Shown one piece after another: positions 10,643 through 22,297 of a stretch of DNA of 64,000 nucleotides (position 1 is its first letter; each line of letters opens with the position of its first letter). Source of the DNA: Cloeon dipterum. Taxonomy: Eukaryota > Arthropoda > Insecta > Ephemeroptera > Baetidae. The stretch lies in NCBI RefSeq assembly GCF_949628265.1, contig NC_088786.1, forward strand, positions 36,787,681 through 36,851,680, given 5' to 3'. The notes under the pieces are model-generated. The model did no database searches. It had not been told where the DNA came from and saw only the letters and a list, made by a program, of their open reading frames with translations. A program made the translations under genes and the position numbers.

Positions 10643-10856
10643 TTCAACTTAAAAAATTCCCTTTGGCTGAACTAAACCGACATATTTCGAATTCAATCAG
10701 CAGAATTCTTATCGATCCTTAATAGCTTTACACTTTAATATGTTAATAAGGTTAATAAATTAAAAATCTTTAAAGCTATAATGTAAAAATTCCAAGTAGA
10801 AAGGTAACATCAACTTACAAAATTTAATTCAGCATTTTGCGCATCACACCCCGTGG

Positions 10857-10862
10857 TTTATT
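10857..10862 (-). terminator. Polyadenylation signal of small membrane protein gene
   Basis: AATAAA on the minus strand begins five bases after the stop codon. This implies a very short 3' UTR, or a more distal site may be used. Confidence 0.45.
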
Positions 10863-10867
10863 CACAA

Positions 10868-11159
10868 TCAACTGCCGTTTCTGCGGAAACCTCTGTCATA
10901 ATATAGGGGGATGATGTGCGGACGTTTAAGCTTTCCGCAGCATTGCAAACAGCAGAGCACTATGAAGATGATGGCCGCCAACACGTACAAAATCCTGAAA
11001 CATTAAATGAGATATTTTTGAAATGGTTACAAGTTAAAGGCGTTCCTTATTTTAAATAATTGAACGAATTACTTACAAGTTAAACACGACGAAGGACACA
11101 CTGGACTTGTCGATGAGATCCTGAAGGAAGGCATGCATGATGGATGAGCGGCTCTTCAT
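10868..11159 (-). CDS. Small single-pass membrane protein, 69 aa
   Basis: Two coding exons on the minus strand, 11159-11077 and 10994-10868, joined across an 82-bp intron with donor AACTT|GTAAGT and acceptor TTTCAG. The joined frame is 70 codons, and a TAA lies in frame 18 bases upstream of the ATG. The protein has an N-terminal region with MHAFLQDLIDKSSV, one hydrophobic span of about 20 residues (LILYVLAAIIFIVL), a cysteine cluster CCLQCC at the membrane edge that could be palmitoylated, and a basic tail with KLKRPHIIPLYYDRGFRR. I do not recognise a family. Support is the clean splice sites, frame continuity and strong membrane-protein character, in DNA otherwise made of repeats. It is convergent with Yellow gene 1. 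Confidence 0.65.
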
Positions 11160-12349
11160 AAATAAAATAAATTCGGCTTATGCCCACGAATGGGATTCCA
11201 AACGCGCAAGAAATTCAAATAAAATTAGAAGAATTTCTCCCATTTTATCTATATACAGGTAAAATTCCCGTCTGAATGGAACAGGATCCAATAAGAAACG
11301 TTAAAAGAATTGAGGCACAGAACGTAAGTAAAAAATGAACTGAACTTGCTTGAGAATTTAATTACAGTTTCTCATTGAGAGACACGAGGAAAAGAAACTT
11401 ATAATTCAGTCATATATGATTTCGATTTGGATTCAATGGGACAAATATTTCCCGTCCGTAAAGAGATTTGTCAAATATGTATTCTTAGAGCTCAAACTAC
11501 ACAATTTAGGAATCTTTTTCTTACTTTTATTAGGACTCTGTTGGATAAAAATTTGGAAAATTTGCCGGCAATTTTCTCGGAAAGATAGAAAGCTTTTTAT
11601 TTTGATAGCCAAGCCGAAATGAAAAAGGCGGCGTATATTTCCTCTTGTTATGCAATTTGACCAGCGCTTTTGTCGAGCCAGTTGCATACATAGCGAACAA
11701 CTCTGGTGACTTGCGAGGCAGAATTCTTGCTGTTAGAATTTCACGAAAGTATACACGCCGGCCCGGCATTCACTTGGTATAGTGAAAATCACGGGACGCA
11801 ACTGGACAAGTTGGAGGCTGGAATTGCCACTTTCGAGAGCAGAAAATGTGTGAAATATTTATTTTATTGTTTCTATGGGCCGGAAAGAGCCTTGAATCAG
11901 GTATTCTAGGCCAAATAAATAACTCGGCCGGTCGTAATATAACGTTTCACAGGCCGGCGGCGGAGATTAAAATTGGTGTGCATGCGAGCCGGGCTGCTAA
12001 TGCAAAACGAAAAAAAAGTACAAAAATGAATTGTAACAATTTCGTATTAGTCGAGATTGTTAACTCCCCAGGCTGAAAGGGAAAGAAATTGTCCAGGAGG
12101 TCGGCTGTGCCAATGTTCACATTTACGCTGCTTATTGGTGCGCCGAGTGAAAAAGCATTTTTTTGGGGGAAAAAATCGCCATAATTCGCCTATGGGCCAG
12201 AAAAATCTCAAACTCGGTTTGGCATCATCTTACAATTAGGGATGGGGGTGGTAATCGTGGCTGAATTAAAATTACAACTAGAAAACTCCCAAATTATTTT
12301 ACGTCTTTATGGGAAAACAAACAGCATGTATTACTCATACAAACTGAAT
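11160..12349. other. No gene recognised
   Basis: AT-rich interval upstream of the small membrane protein gene, so it may include its promoter on the minus strand. A remnant of repeat A (TTATGCAATTTGACCAGCGC) lies at about 11640-11690. Short open frames on both strands here show no recognisable domain. Confidence 0.4.
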
Positions 12350-12790
12350 TAAAGTGGAATGATACTGGGCAACAATTGAAAATTATTTTAATTGTTGGAT
12401 GCCTTAAACAATTGACCGATAAACAATTTGTTCAACAATTTGCAATAATAAAAAATGACCTTCCTACAATAAAAATTCAAATTTTGCCAATTTTCTCCAA
12501 AATGCACAGTGCTTGAACATATTTTCTTGGCATATTCCGATTCCTCTCGTCGAGATCTGTTCAACGGTGTATGCCACTTATTGGGGAAACTCTTGGTTTT
12601 TAAATTAAATCGGATTTCAAGTAAGGAGACAGCCATTACCGTTTGAAAAGCACGCTAACTTTCCAGCCAATTTTCTCAAAAAATTGCAGTGCTTTTTAGG
12701 TCAATTTAGGCTTTAACCGAATCCTAAGGGATGAGTTTATGCATTGGCAATAAGCATTTTCCAGGCTTTTCCAGTATCATTCCTCTTTAA
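12350..12790 (-). mobile_element. MITE family M3, copy 1
   Basis: About 440-bp element with terminal inverted repeats TAAAGTGGAATGATACTGG and, at the far end, CCAGTATCATTCCTCTTTAA. Further copies are at 28151-28350 (truncated), 32621-33080 (full), 39115-39490 (decayed) and 53387-53800 (full, opposite orientation). The minus strand here holds an 82-codon open frame starting MAVSLLEIRF that is partly preserved in other copies. This is probably chance sharing among young copies, not a gene. Confidence 0.85.
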
Positions 12791-13319
12791 AACAGATGAA
12801 CCAAGATTCCAAGACGCTCTATTTGCTAAATATGTCATACTGTGACCGTTTTTCTGCATCTTGGGAAGTTTTACATTTTAAAAGCCTTTCCAGTAGAACT
12901 CTTCCAATTAAATTTATCCAGAACCTCTTTTTACGCAACAAATTTGATGTTATTCCTTTAGTCCTTCAAGTGGACAAGGAGGCGTCACTGTTGATTCGCG
13001 GCGGCCAATGTATATTTTATTTATAGACGATTAGCTCCGATCCTCTGAGCGCGATTTTGGATTTCCGCACACCGTTAGCTTGGTCTCGGTTAGTAGAAGC
13101 CAAATCTCGAGTTTCGAGGTCCGGAGGCCCGCACGAGCACCGATAATATGCAAATCACCACTTTGAAAAATCACCCGAAATCCTGAGATGCTCGCACGAG
13201 TAAAAAACTCTTAGGAGAATCTTACAATAGGCCTAACTAATTTTTGGTGAATAGTTTTATCTCAGGACTAAAAACTTCTGTTTATTTAGACATGATGTTT
13301 GCAAAGAAGATTCAATTTC
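12791..13319. other. No gene recognised
   Basis: Intergenic DNA between an M3 element and upstream module U copy 2. I see no conserved domain, repeat family or RNA gene. A 76-codon open frame (12796-13026) has no recognisable features. Confidence 0.4.
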
Positions 13320-13481
13320 AACTCTGGCCTCAAAAAATTATCACGTGAAATGACGTCACTTTCGACCTCCAACCCGACGAGTTTCTCGAAATTAAAAGCG
13401 CTTTTTAGATGCTCTCTCAACCTCGACTAGGCAGCATCTTGGCCCAGCTGAAAGTTGGGCGCGATTTTTGCTGCGTTTAAG
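13320..13481 (+). promoter_or_regulatory. Upstream module U, copy 2 (putative promoter and 5' exon)
   Basis: CACGTG at 13342-13347 and TGACGTCA at 13351-13358 precede the conserved GAAAGTTGGGCGCGATTTTT block and a donor-like TTTAAG|GTAAAA (exon end 13481). Downstream sequence is near-identical to unit 1 from about 2020. A long first intron to the acceptor at 15613-15614 is possible. Confidence 0.4.
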
Positions 13482-13917
13482 GTAAAACAATTGTTTTGTG
13501 TTGGCCATGGCCTCTTTTATTCAAACTCATCTATGCTTTTGATTTGTGTTAAAAATTAAAAATTGAGCTGTTCAAATTTAAATTATATTTATTAATGCTT
13601 TGAAATGTTTTTTTCTGAGTTTTAACAGACAGGACCATAAGAAAAGAAATGGATTTATTTAATTTTGAACGTACAAAATTGAGATATTGCTTGGGTTTAA
13701 TCTGAAGGAGGAGGGGAGACAAAGCGTTTCCTGCGTTTTTTAAATTTTTATTGAGTCAAAATGTTACTTCAGTTAATTTATTCGTTACATATTTTCATTA
13801 GATTGAGCGAACATGAGAAACGGGTGCAAGCGATAACGCGAACAGGTCGTACAGATCGAGCGCCTCATCGTCATCGTCCCACAGCGGGAATTTTTATACT
13901 TTCGCTCTATTACACAA

Positions 13918-14720
13918 TGTGAGGTGTTTTATTGCCCTTGACTTAATGCCTCACTGTTGGTCGCCGTGCTTCTGCTGCTCATTTTCCTGCTGAGCGGGCG
14001 TCGGATGCCTCTCGGTGTCATCGGCCTCCGTCTCTCGCGCCTTGTCGCTTCGTTAGTCGGTCATTTGGCTTTCGCCCCGCAAGATTCCCACTTTCATTCT
14101 AAACTACCTACCCCTTGTCTACGCCCTAACAACTTCGCTCGGGGAAAAACCCGTATGGGAGAGAAACATCAAACATTAGGGGCAAACACATACCTTTAAT
14201 TTTCGAAACATGATGACAATGCGAGGTCGCGGTCGAGAGAGAGAGAGAGAGAGATCACGGGGTTGATTTCCTGGTCAGGTCCCTGGCTGATGTCCTCTTC
14301 CCGTCTCTGCGCACTCTGTCAGTTTGTCGTCCTGGACACCGCGCACTTTCCCGCACTCAACTCCATCCTTCGCCGCGGTCGGCCGAACTGTCTGTTTAAT
14401 TCTGCTCTTTTTTCCACGTCGCCCGTTTTCTCTCTCTCTCCTTCTGCGCCTCTATCCTTTTTGTGCACATTCCCACAGTCGTAGTCATAATACTAATACA
14501 TTCTTTTTTTATTACTCAACTAGGGCCCGCACACAAGCAATCATCTATAAACTGTCGCTAACTCATTAAATTGTATGCATTGCTCTGCATTTACAACTAT
14601 TTTACAAGCAATTAATTTTATGTCAGCGTTTCACGCCTCGGCGGCGTGAACGCCATAATGCTCTGTTTTTGACAACCACTAACTCTTCACGTGACCGGAT
14701 TCGGGAGAATTCCGGCCACA
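13918..14720. repeat. Interspersed repeat P, copy 2 (uninterrupted)
   Basis: Near-identical to copy 1 (2420-3068 plus 4711-4860) but without the foldback insertion, so it shows the empty site. The GA microsatellite is longer here (14235-14254). Confidence 0.75.
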
Positions 14721-15624
14721 CACTAACGAGTCTGTTTTTCTTCCAAATATGAACCAAGCTGAGGATTTCCACGATTGTCCAAGATATTTCATTAAATTTG
14801 AATTTTTGAACGCGCAGAGAAATTGTGCAGCTGCTGGTACACAGCAAAACGTGTTTTTCTCGATTGTGAGTTGGGATTGTGGTCGAATTTCTTCTTTCTT
14901 GAATATGCTCGCACTTGGAGGCAGGCGAGCAGTTTTTCATATCGAAAGAAAATATCCTGCTAGAAATTCAAACGCACTGGTTAGGAATTGGGAAAAGCTT
15001 ATTAATGAAATTCAAGTTGTAGAAAAAATGGCAGGATAATTTGAAAATAGATAAGCAGTGGTTTTTATTTAAATAAAAATAAAATAGCCTCGCGTAAAAA
15101 TGCTCTGCTATTAAAAACGTTTTTTCTAAGTAAAAAGTCAAAAAATCAGAAGCGGCTCAGAAATGAGTCTCAGTTCTTTTCAAGTGGCCTGCCGTCGATG
15201 CATTAAGTGTAAATTCTACTCCGTTTTTCCTTCTGCTCCCTCTTAAAACCACCGTGGCATCTTCTTTTTACTCGTGAAGGCCGCAATAAAAGACCTTGGC
15301 CGATTTCGGGGTTATCTTGAGAGATGTCGACTCGCTTAACCTTAATTTTCGCGGTTTGCTGCCGGCTCTATATATCGACGCTTGATAAATGTTATTGCTG
15401 GTTGACAACTGTGTGCTACATACTGAAAAATTGAATTAAATTGAAAAAAAAACATTTTAACCGCTCTCTTGTGTTGCCGATGTACATCGTCAAAAGTCAA
15501 AATGTTCAGATATCTGCCTATGGCAACATTTTTTATTAATAAATTAGGGAAAAATTGCAGTGATGAAATATGTTTTAATTAAACGGATTTAAATTTGATT
15601 TTTTCTGCTTTCAGGTCGAACACA

Positions 15625-17676
15625 ATGTCTCCGTTCTTTGCAGCCTTCTTTTTGCTTGGCCTTTGCGTGGCCAACGCCATCAACTTCACAACCGTCTACG
15701 AGTGGGATCAATTCGATTTCATCTGGCCATCGGGATCAAACAGTTCAATTGAAGAGATGAAACAAAATATCGAACCGAAGAATGTTGCACCCAATAACAT
15801 GGCTGTTTTTGGGGAAAGGCTGTTTCTAAGCTTTTATTATCTTTCTCGAACTCTCGCCTCAGTGGTGTGGCTGCCAACGAGCGGCACGTCGACTGCACCT
15901 CCAAAGCTCGCTCCTTTCCCATCTTGGGATTTCCATGTAAGTCTCTGATTGAAAATACTGATTTGAGCTTTTATTAGAATAAAAAAACTAGGAAAATTTT
16001 ACGTGAAGTCAATTTTTGAGGCAAACACAATAAGACTTTGAAGTTTGAACCTTCATTCCTCTTAATGATTCAGTAAAAATAGAACAATATTTTACTTCCG
16101 AAGCAATACATTTTCTCCCCATATTTTAATTATTTTAGTGATGCAAAATAACAGTCGAAGTGCTTAGAAAATAAGCTTTGTTCTTAAAACTTTTCGGTTC
16201 TTGTACTGGAAAACTGAACTATAAATAATTTAGAGCAGAAAAATCGTGATTATAGATCTTAATTTCGATTCGTTAAAAGATCAATTGGATATGTTGCTTC
16301 TATATATTCTTTTGTATCTCCCTTGACAGAAGAAAGACAACAAGTGCAACGCTATTGAGTGGGCCAGAGGCATGGAAGCGGACACTGATGGTCGGTTGTG
16401 GGTGCTTGATCAAGGTAGCAAGTTTTGTCCAAGCAAACTTTGGATTTTCAACCTGCTAAACAACGACACAACCGAGCGCGTTCACCAGTTCCCGGACAAT
16501 GTCATCTCTCATTCAATTAATGATAGATGGCTCCTTGATATAGTGGTTGACAAAACGCCAGACGATGACCTAGCGTACATCGTTGACACTGGATCCATAC
16601 ACGCCATGGTCGTTTACAGCCGAAAAATGGACAAATCCTGGACAGTGAAAACACCAGGGAGAAAATGGTCTACCTTGGCCCTCTCTCCTAACAGGGCAGC
16701 GAGACAGTTGTACCTTAGAAGATATAGTTCCAAGGAACTGTACTCACTGTCTGTGTCTGAGCTGAAGAAGGAAGGCGGAAGCGCGGCTGTGAAACTCATC
16801 GGCGAATTTACTCATCAACCTTACAGAATGCTAATCGACAGCGCCAATGTCTTGTATTCCGCCTTTTTCTACCAGAGCTACGTCTCCAAATGGAACATTT
16901 CGGAGCCTTTTCTTGAGCAGCGATTTTATGAGGTGAACTTGATTTTGCGAAAAAAAGAGAAATTTTAATTCTGTTCAAATAATATTAAAATTTTTCTTGA
17001 TAATATTAAATTTCAACTCAAGACTGATTTATGTAGAGTCACAAAAAGAGAAATGTTCGTGGAAGTTTCAAATACAAGTTAAAGACCGTCTTTGACGTTT
17101 AAGTTTCGTCTAAGCACACCAAAAAGTGCTGCATGACGTGCGAAACTTTTTTCCCGCAAAAATAACTTGAATGCGAGAACTGCACATGCGTCATAGCTGG
17201 TTTGAGCACTTGCAGAGAGACCGCCTGTATGAATGACTTCTTTTTCAGATCCAGCCAGCTCTGACGCATGCGCACTTCTCGCATTCATATTGTTTTGGCG
17301 GGAAAAAAGTTCGCACGTCGCGCTGGACTTTTTGGTTGGAAAAAACATCCACTTAACCTAGTTCGACCCTCAAGAGTCGATTAGTGTGCTCTAAACTTCG
17401 TCAAAGGCGGTCTTTTACATCGTCTTTAATAATTTTTTACAAATTCAAAACAAACTAGATATTCAACTTTCCTTATGTCCCCGACTATTTTATACATTTT
17501 CAGGCTAACAAATCACTGCACTATTTTAGGTCGGAGAACTGGGTGCATTTGTTCCATTTAATTTTGCTTTGGACACGACCAACACTTTCTGGATGACGGA
17601 GAGGAATCAATCTGTGGATGAGACAAAGCCTAGGCATAAACTACTCAAGGCTGCAGTCGGCGCAAGTTCACATTAA
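15625..17676 (+). CDS. Yellow/MRJP family protein, copy 2
   Basis: Paralogue of the gene at 5733-7885 with the same three coding exons: 15625-15936, 16330-16932 and 17530-17676, all phase 0, 353 residues. The signal peptide ends at ...LCVANA (residue 18). The DGRLWVLDQG and LALSPNRAARQLYL blocks and the exon 3 block FALDTTNTFWMTE are intact. Only scattered substitutions separate it from copy 1; introns differ by small indels. It stops at TAA 17674-17676, at the same codon as copy 1. The exon then continues to a donor at 17692/17693. A spliced 5' UTR is suggested by the acceptor TTTCAG before 15615. A TATATAT box lies near 15368. An in-frame ATG 30 bases upstream is in the intron if that acceptor is used. 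Confidence 0.9.
17080..17417. mobile_element. MITE family M1, copy 2
   Basis: Same position in intron 2 as the copy at 7286-7620, with matching ends TAAAGACCGTCTTTGACG and CAAAGGCGGTCTTTTA. It was therefore inherited through the duplication. Confidence 0.85.
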
Positions 17677-17909
17677 TTCAGCCCATCCACAGGTAAATGA
17701 AATCAAACTATACGAGAGAAATCTCACCTTCCCGGGAACCTTGCATATACACCCCTATTTTAACCTTTTCTCTTTACAATACCGACCCCTCCACGCCAAA
17801 AATTCAAGTAGTGAGTATAGTTTCTTAAAACATCATTCACCACGCTTTTCTTAATAACAACAGCAAAATTCCATGACACTGCTTAACTTTACAATTGATT
17901 CGATTGCAG

Positions 17910-18060
17910 TTTCACCGACCCTTGATGAGACCTCAGGACAGCAGGAAATCACAGAATCATCCTCATCATCCATTCCTTATGAATCTACCACTCCTTCCTC
18001 TTTAACAACTAATAGAGAAACACAGAGTCTACTTGGAGGCCTTTAATAACATAAAGTGTG
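17910..18060 (+). pseudogene. Relic C-terminal exon, Yellow gene 2
   Basis: This exon follows acceptor GATTGCAG. Joined to the end of exon 3 (17692), it gives an open frame of 45 codons: VSPTLDETSGQQE, a serine run, PYESTTPSSL and a final QSLLGGL before TAA at 18044-18046. Because exon 3 has an upstream in-frame TAA (17674-17676), normal translation would not reach it. It is therefore 3' UTR, unless readthrough or alternative splicing occurs. A degenerate polyadenylation context ATAAAGTGTG follows. Confidence 0.55.
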
Positions 18061-18854
18061 TTCTATTTTAATGGAGAATAGTTGAAAATAACATAGAGAT
18101 CAACATAACGTTATACGGGGGTTTAACAGAATAATCTTTAATTTCTGGGGACTTTTATTTTATTGTTGTTTTTTCTCACAATTTGTCAGTACATTCATGT
18201 TATCACAGGTCAGATTACAAAAGGGGAAGAAAGCATGTGAGAAAGGGCGAAACTTCTGGAAAAGAAGTTGCAATAAGACTCTGTCCGGGGGGACAAAGCC
18301 AGCCGAAGTGAGTCCAGACAATCTAAAAAAAAACAATAATCACACATTAAAATCGTGCTGTCACGTACGCCTTACAGAGTGAAGGAAACTGTGCCGCAGA
18401 GCAGTCCTTTAGTGCGGGTGGCGTGTTATATCGTTCCACTCTTTTACGACGCGATAATCAAAGACGTTTTCCCGAGACGGCTGCTGAAGCCGAGGGTGCA
18501 GCGGATTTTGAGTTGAATAAAAATATATATTGCATTATATTCCCTAAATAAACTGTTCGTTTTTCTTATTTAGTCCATTTTTTATCTTGAGATGATGAAC
18601 ATATTAAAAATCCTTCTCAATGATAAATTTTCTAATATAAAACTCGCAACAATTAATTAACAGACTTAGTGACGAAATTAATAAAACATTAAAAAATATT
18701 TTTTATCTTGCCGACAATTTTTTCGGAAAGATAGAGCAGAGAAAGACTGCAAACTAGATAAATTTTTTATTAAAAAGAGGTCATTTTCTTTCAGTTCATT
18801 GAATATAACTCCCTGCGCGCAATTATTCAATCAGCTTGCGTTGTAGGTAGCCAA
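18061..18854. other. 3' flank of Yellow unit 2
   Basis: No gene recognised. From about 18512 it matches the 3' flanks at about 9035-9330 and 27565-27850, with shared blocks near ATATTGCATTATAT and a GACAATTTTNTCGGAAAG segment. The interval 18120-18510 has no match I noticed elsewhere in the window. Confidence 0.5.
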
Positions 18855-19125
18855 TTTCCTAATTTTGCGTATCAATTTATTCAAAAAATTATGTCAATTT
18901 TGTTGGTTAAGCATATATGAAAGGCGCCTTAAATATTTATTGGTTATGCAACCTGCTCGACAATTGTGTCGAGCAGGTTGCAGAATTTTTGCTTTCACTG
19001 CAGAGAAACTCACATAGAACAGCGCTGGACGTGAAGGAGGCTTGGAATTGCACTGTGGAGGCTATCTCATCCTTTTTTAAAGACAAAATATTGAATTTCA
19101 AGAACACAGAAGCAAATTTGTGATT
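18855..19125 (+). repeat. Interspersed repeat A, copy 3
   Basis: Contains CTGCTCGACAATTGTGTCG and GAGCAGGTTGCAG, plus the downstream blocks GAGGCTTGGAAT and AAGAACACAGAAGCAA shared with copy 1. Confidence 0.7.
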
Positions 19126-19284
19126 TTTATAATTATCATTAACGGTTTTTCTAGCATTTGCTGCTCTTTTCAAAATTCCGTCGTTCTTGTCAGATGATAT
19201 TTATTTTGACTCGAGCGAAAGGAGCACTCGCAAAATTCTGCTGGTCACATTCCACGATAGGAAACCTCCACAGTGCAATTCAAG

Positions 19285-19525
19285 CCTCCGGGGCCGCAGT
19301 CCGGGGCCGGATCTAGGGACGCGCGACCTGAGGAAGGTCGGTGAAGGGCAAGGGCCACAAATCTTGGCCAAGTATATTGCCGCATGTGCTCGAAATTGCT
19401 GAAAAATATCATTATAAATTTGCATCGTGAAGGATTTCAGGTTGGAGTACCCTGAAAAAAACCGAGACTTGTCCGATGAGGGGTCGAGGTCAAGGATCAG
19501 ACGAATGATCGAATTTTGACAAAAA
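19285..19525 (+). repeat. Interspersed repeat D, copy 3
   Basis: Shares CCGGGGCCGGATCTAGGG, GCGACCTGAGGAAGGTCGGT and the CTTGTCCGATGAGGGGTCG block with copy 1 at 850-1110. Confidence 0.65.
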
Positions 19526-19579
19526 TAAAATGTTAATTTATTAAGAAAAATATATTCAGCGAGCTATTCACTTGCGACA

Positions 19580-19752
19580 CTCGCTGGCCTCCAAAAATTA
19601 TCACGCGTAATGACGTCATTTCTGACCTCCAACCCAACGAATTATCAAAAGAAAAAGCGCTATTTAGAGTTAGATGCTCTCTCAACCTCGACTAGGCAGT
19701 GTCTTGGCCCAGCTGAAAGTTGGGCGCGATTTTTGCTGCGTTTAAGTTTAAG
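19580..19752 (+). promoter_or_regulatory. Upstream module U, copy 3 (putative promoter and 5' exon)
   Basis: TGACGTCA at 19611-19618, then GCTATTTAGAGT, CTAGGCAGTGTCTTGG and the GAAAGTTGGGCGCGATTTTT block, ending at a donor-like TTTAAG|GTAAAG (exon end 19752). It belongs to Yellow gene 3. The unit's continuation, starting TTTTGATTTGTGTTAAAAAT, resumes at about 20950 after a GC-rich insertion. Confidence 0.4.
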
Positions 19753-19759
19753 GTAAAGA

Positions 19760-20935
19760 AATCGTTTCGTGTATGACTGTTTTTTTTACGGGAGGTGTGC
19801 ATGCAAAGATTTCCGGAATCAATTAGGTTTGAGGGTGGTTTCCGCGCCGGCTCTCCGGATGGCCGAGGACCCCCAGAGGGTTTGGCCCCCGGGCCCGTAC
19901 GTAAAACGCGACCCTATCTTCCTGTATCAAAAATCGCCAATTCGCCCTGATCGTCGCCAAAAAATCGCGAAATGGACATTGCAAAATTTTGGTTTCGGGG
20001 GCCTGGCTTGGGCCCTATGGGACCGCGGACGGATTTTGATGCACCAAAAGATGTGCCTCGACTTCGCCGGTTTGCCCGTGTTTTTGATCATTTTTCGAAA
20101 CGCGACGCCACTTTTTCAGCCAAATTATTCGAAAAATAAAAAATATTCGGATTTTTTTGTTCGCAACCAACCGAGCAAATGAAAAATATGACGCCTAGCC
20201 ATGTGAGCTAGGCAAGGGGTGAACTTCATTCCCAAATCTGAAGGTTAGATTTTCCGCTACGGAAAATTCGCAAATTTTTCAGTGTTTTTCAACTTCCGCT
20301 GGCCGCAATTTTTTTCCTCGACAAATCAAAACAATCGAGTAAAACTCTCGGACGTTGGACAAACAATTTATCTGCGGATATTTTGAGACCAATCACGACC
20401 CGATCCGATCGTAAATCTAGCCGCGAGTTTGAAAAACGTGTTTTTTTTCACTTCCGCCATTTGAGCAACACGCCAAAGTGGAAAATTCGCCAATTTTTCC
20501 GCGGATCGACCCGGATCGCGATCTATGCTGTTGCACAGCATCCGCATGCATGCTACCGGTGTGGATACAAATTTTGAACTTTCTACTACGCTTAGAAAAA
20601 TAAAAAATTCCGTTTTTTCTATCTTTTTCGTGCTTTCTGCACACCGAGTGGCGAAGGCCATCATTTCGTATCAATTCAACGGATCGACGGATTTCAACTT
20701 GCGAGGCAACGATCGATTCGTTTCGACGAGCCCTGACACCTGACCCGACCTGACGACCTTTCTCAGGGTATGCCACCCTGAGATCGGCATCGGCCCAACA
20801 TTTCGCGATTTTTCCAACGCCGTCGCCAAACTTGGCTCAGCAGACACTTTGTTTCGTTTGCTTTGGCTGACGACCTTTCTCAGGGTACCCTACCTGAGCT
20901 CCGTCCCCGACCAAGCGTGGAGAACGCTCGTTATT
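19760..20935. repeat. GC-rich repeat-derived block
   Basis: This block separates the two halves of the duplicated upstream sequence, so it was inserted. Bases about 19960-20150 match 59890-60075 (repeat E: GCAAAATTTTGGTTTCGGGG and CACCAAAAGATGTGCCT-like blocks). Its right end carries two inverted repeat D palindromes (CTCAGGGTATGCCACCCTGAG and one near 20878). Overlapping open frames on both strands (up to 137 codons) reflect base composition and show no domain. Confidence 0.55.
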
Positions 20936-21503
20936 GTAACTCAATTATGTTTTGATTTGTGTTAAAAATAAAAAATTCAGCTCAGTTCAAAATAAAATTG
21001 ATCTAGACAATTCATTATTTATTAAATATAGAATTTCTGAGATTTAAAAGGCAGGCGACTATAATTAAAGAGAAGAAATGGATTCGTTCATTGAATTAAT
21101 TTTTTATTTTGTAAGGAAAAAATTGAGTTATTGCTTCGGTTAAATCTGGAGACGAAGTGTCAACTATACGTGATTTTTTTCATCAATATTTGTGGACTTA
21201 AATTGATCGGCTATTTTTCGATTTTTTAAATTCATGCTATTTTCATTGGACTGATTGTGAGCGAACGGGTTAAAGGGCACTGGGGTAACGATAAAGACGT
21301 ACTGATCAAGCGCCTTATCGTCCCACAGCAGTGTTTTCAATACTTTCGGTCTCTTAAAAAACCGAGAGTCAACAAAAATTGAAAAAATAAATTATCAAAC
21401 GTAAAAATCATCACTAACGAATTAAAGGATCATTTTACAACGTTGACTGCATTGAATTAAATGTATTTTCCATATTTTCCTTTTCTGTTCAACATAAATT
21501 ATC

Positions 21504-21938
21504 AATTGACCAGTTGCATAAACCCTAAGTGTTCGAAGTCGCCAACAGATGGCGCCACCGTAGACTTTCGATTTTAAGGAACTTCCGCTGCGATTTCAGA
21601 CTCAGTCTAGCTACTGTGCATTCTTCAATTAATTTGCTAATTTTTGACGTGCTGAAAACCAAAATCGGTTCAGCCAATCGCCGTAGAATCGTGGAAAACT
21701 ATTTTTTGAAATAAACAAATCTTTTCCAACGTTTCTACGGTGAATGGCTGAACCGATTTTGGTTTTCAGCACGTCAAAAAATTGCAAATTAATTAAAAAA
21801 AAGCAAAATAGCTAGATTCAGTCTGAAATCGCAACGAAAATGCCTTGAAACCGCTTAAAACAATGTTTTTAAGAAAGTCTGTGGTTGCGCCATCTGTTGG
21901 CGGCTTTGAACACTAAGGGTTTATGCAACTGGTCAATT
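21504..21938. mobile_element. MITE family M2, copy 2
   Basis: Complete palindromic copy with ends AATTGACCAGTTGCATAAAC and its reverse complement, and two inverted GGTTTTCAGCACGTCAAAAA-type blocks at the centre. It lies upstream of Yellow gene 3. Confidence 0.85.
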
Positions 21939-22297
21939 AAGGACAAATTTTTTTATTTATTTGCTTTTTGCGACCACTTTTTCTGAAAATTATAGTAATA
22001 TATGTTCAATTTCGCTCTAAAAAAGGCTCCAATTAAATCGCAGGCAAAGCCATTCAGCCTTTTCTCTCGTTCTCACCGGTTGTTCCTATAAAGTATAAAG
22101 TTCAGTGCACAATTTTTATGTTTCGCAGGAATTTGCATAGTTTTTAGCTCCGCTCAGTCTTTTAATTATTTCATTTTTAATTCACTGAGAGAATAAAGAA
22201 TTTATTTTAACGAAAAACATTTTAATCTTGATCATCACGAATAATTATCGGCACTAAAGCGAGTATACGGTTTTTTGCTTTCAGCTCGAACGCGCAA

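Noticed and set aside
10471..10722. 83-codon open frame
   Set aside because: It is mostly the right arm of a palindromic MITE; not conserved in other copies.
20368..20776. Overlapping frames of 64-119 codons on both strands
   Set aside because: They arise in a GC-rich repeat block; several frames are open at once, which reflects composition.
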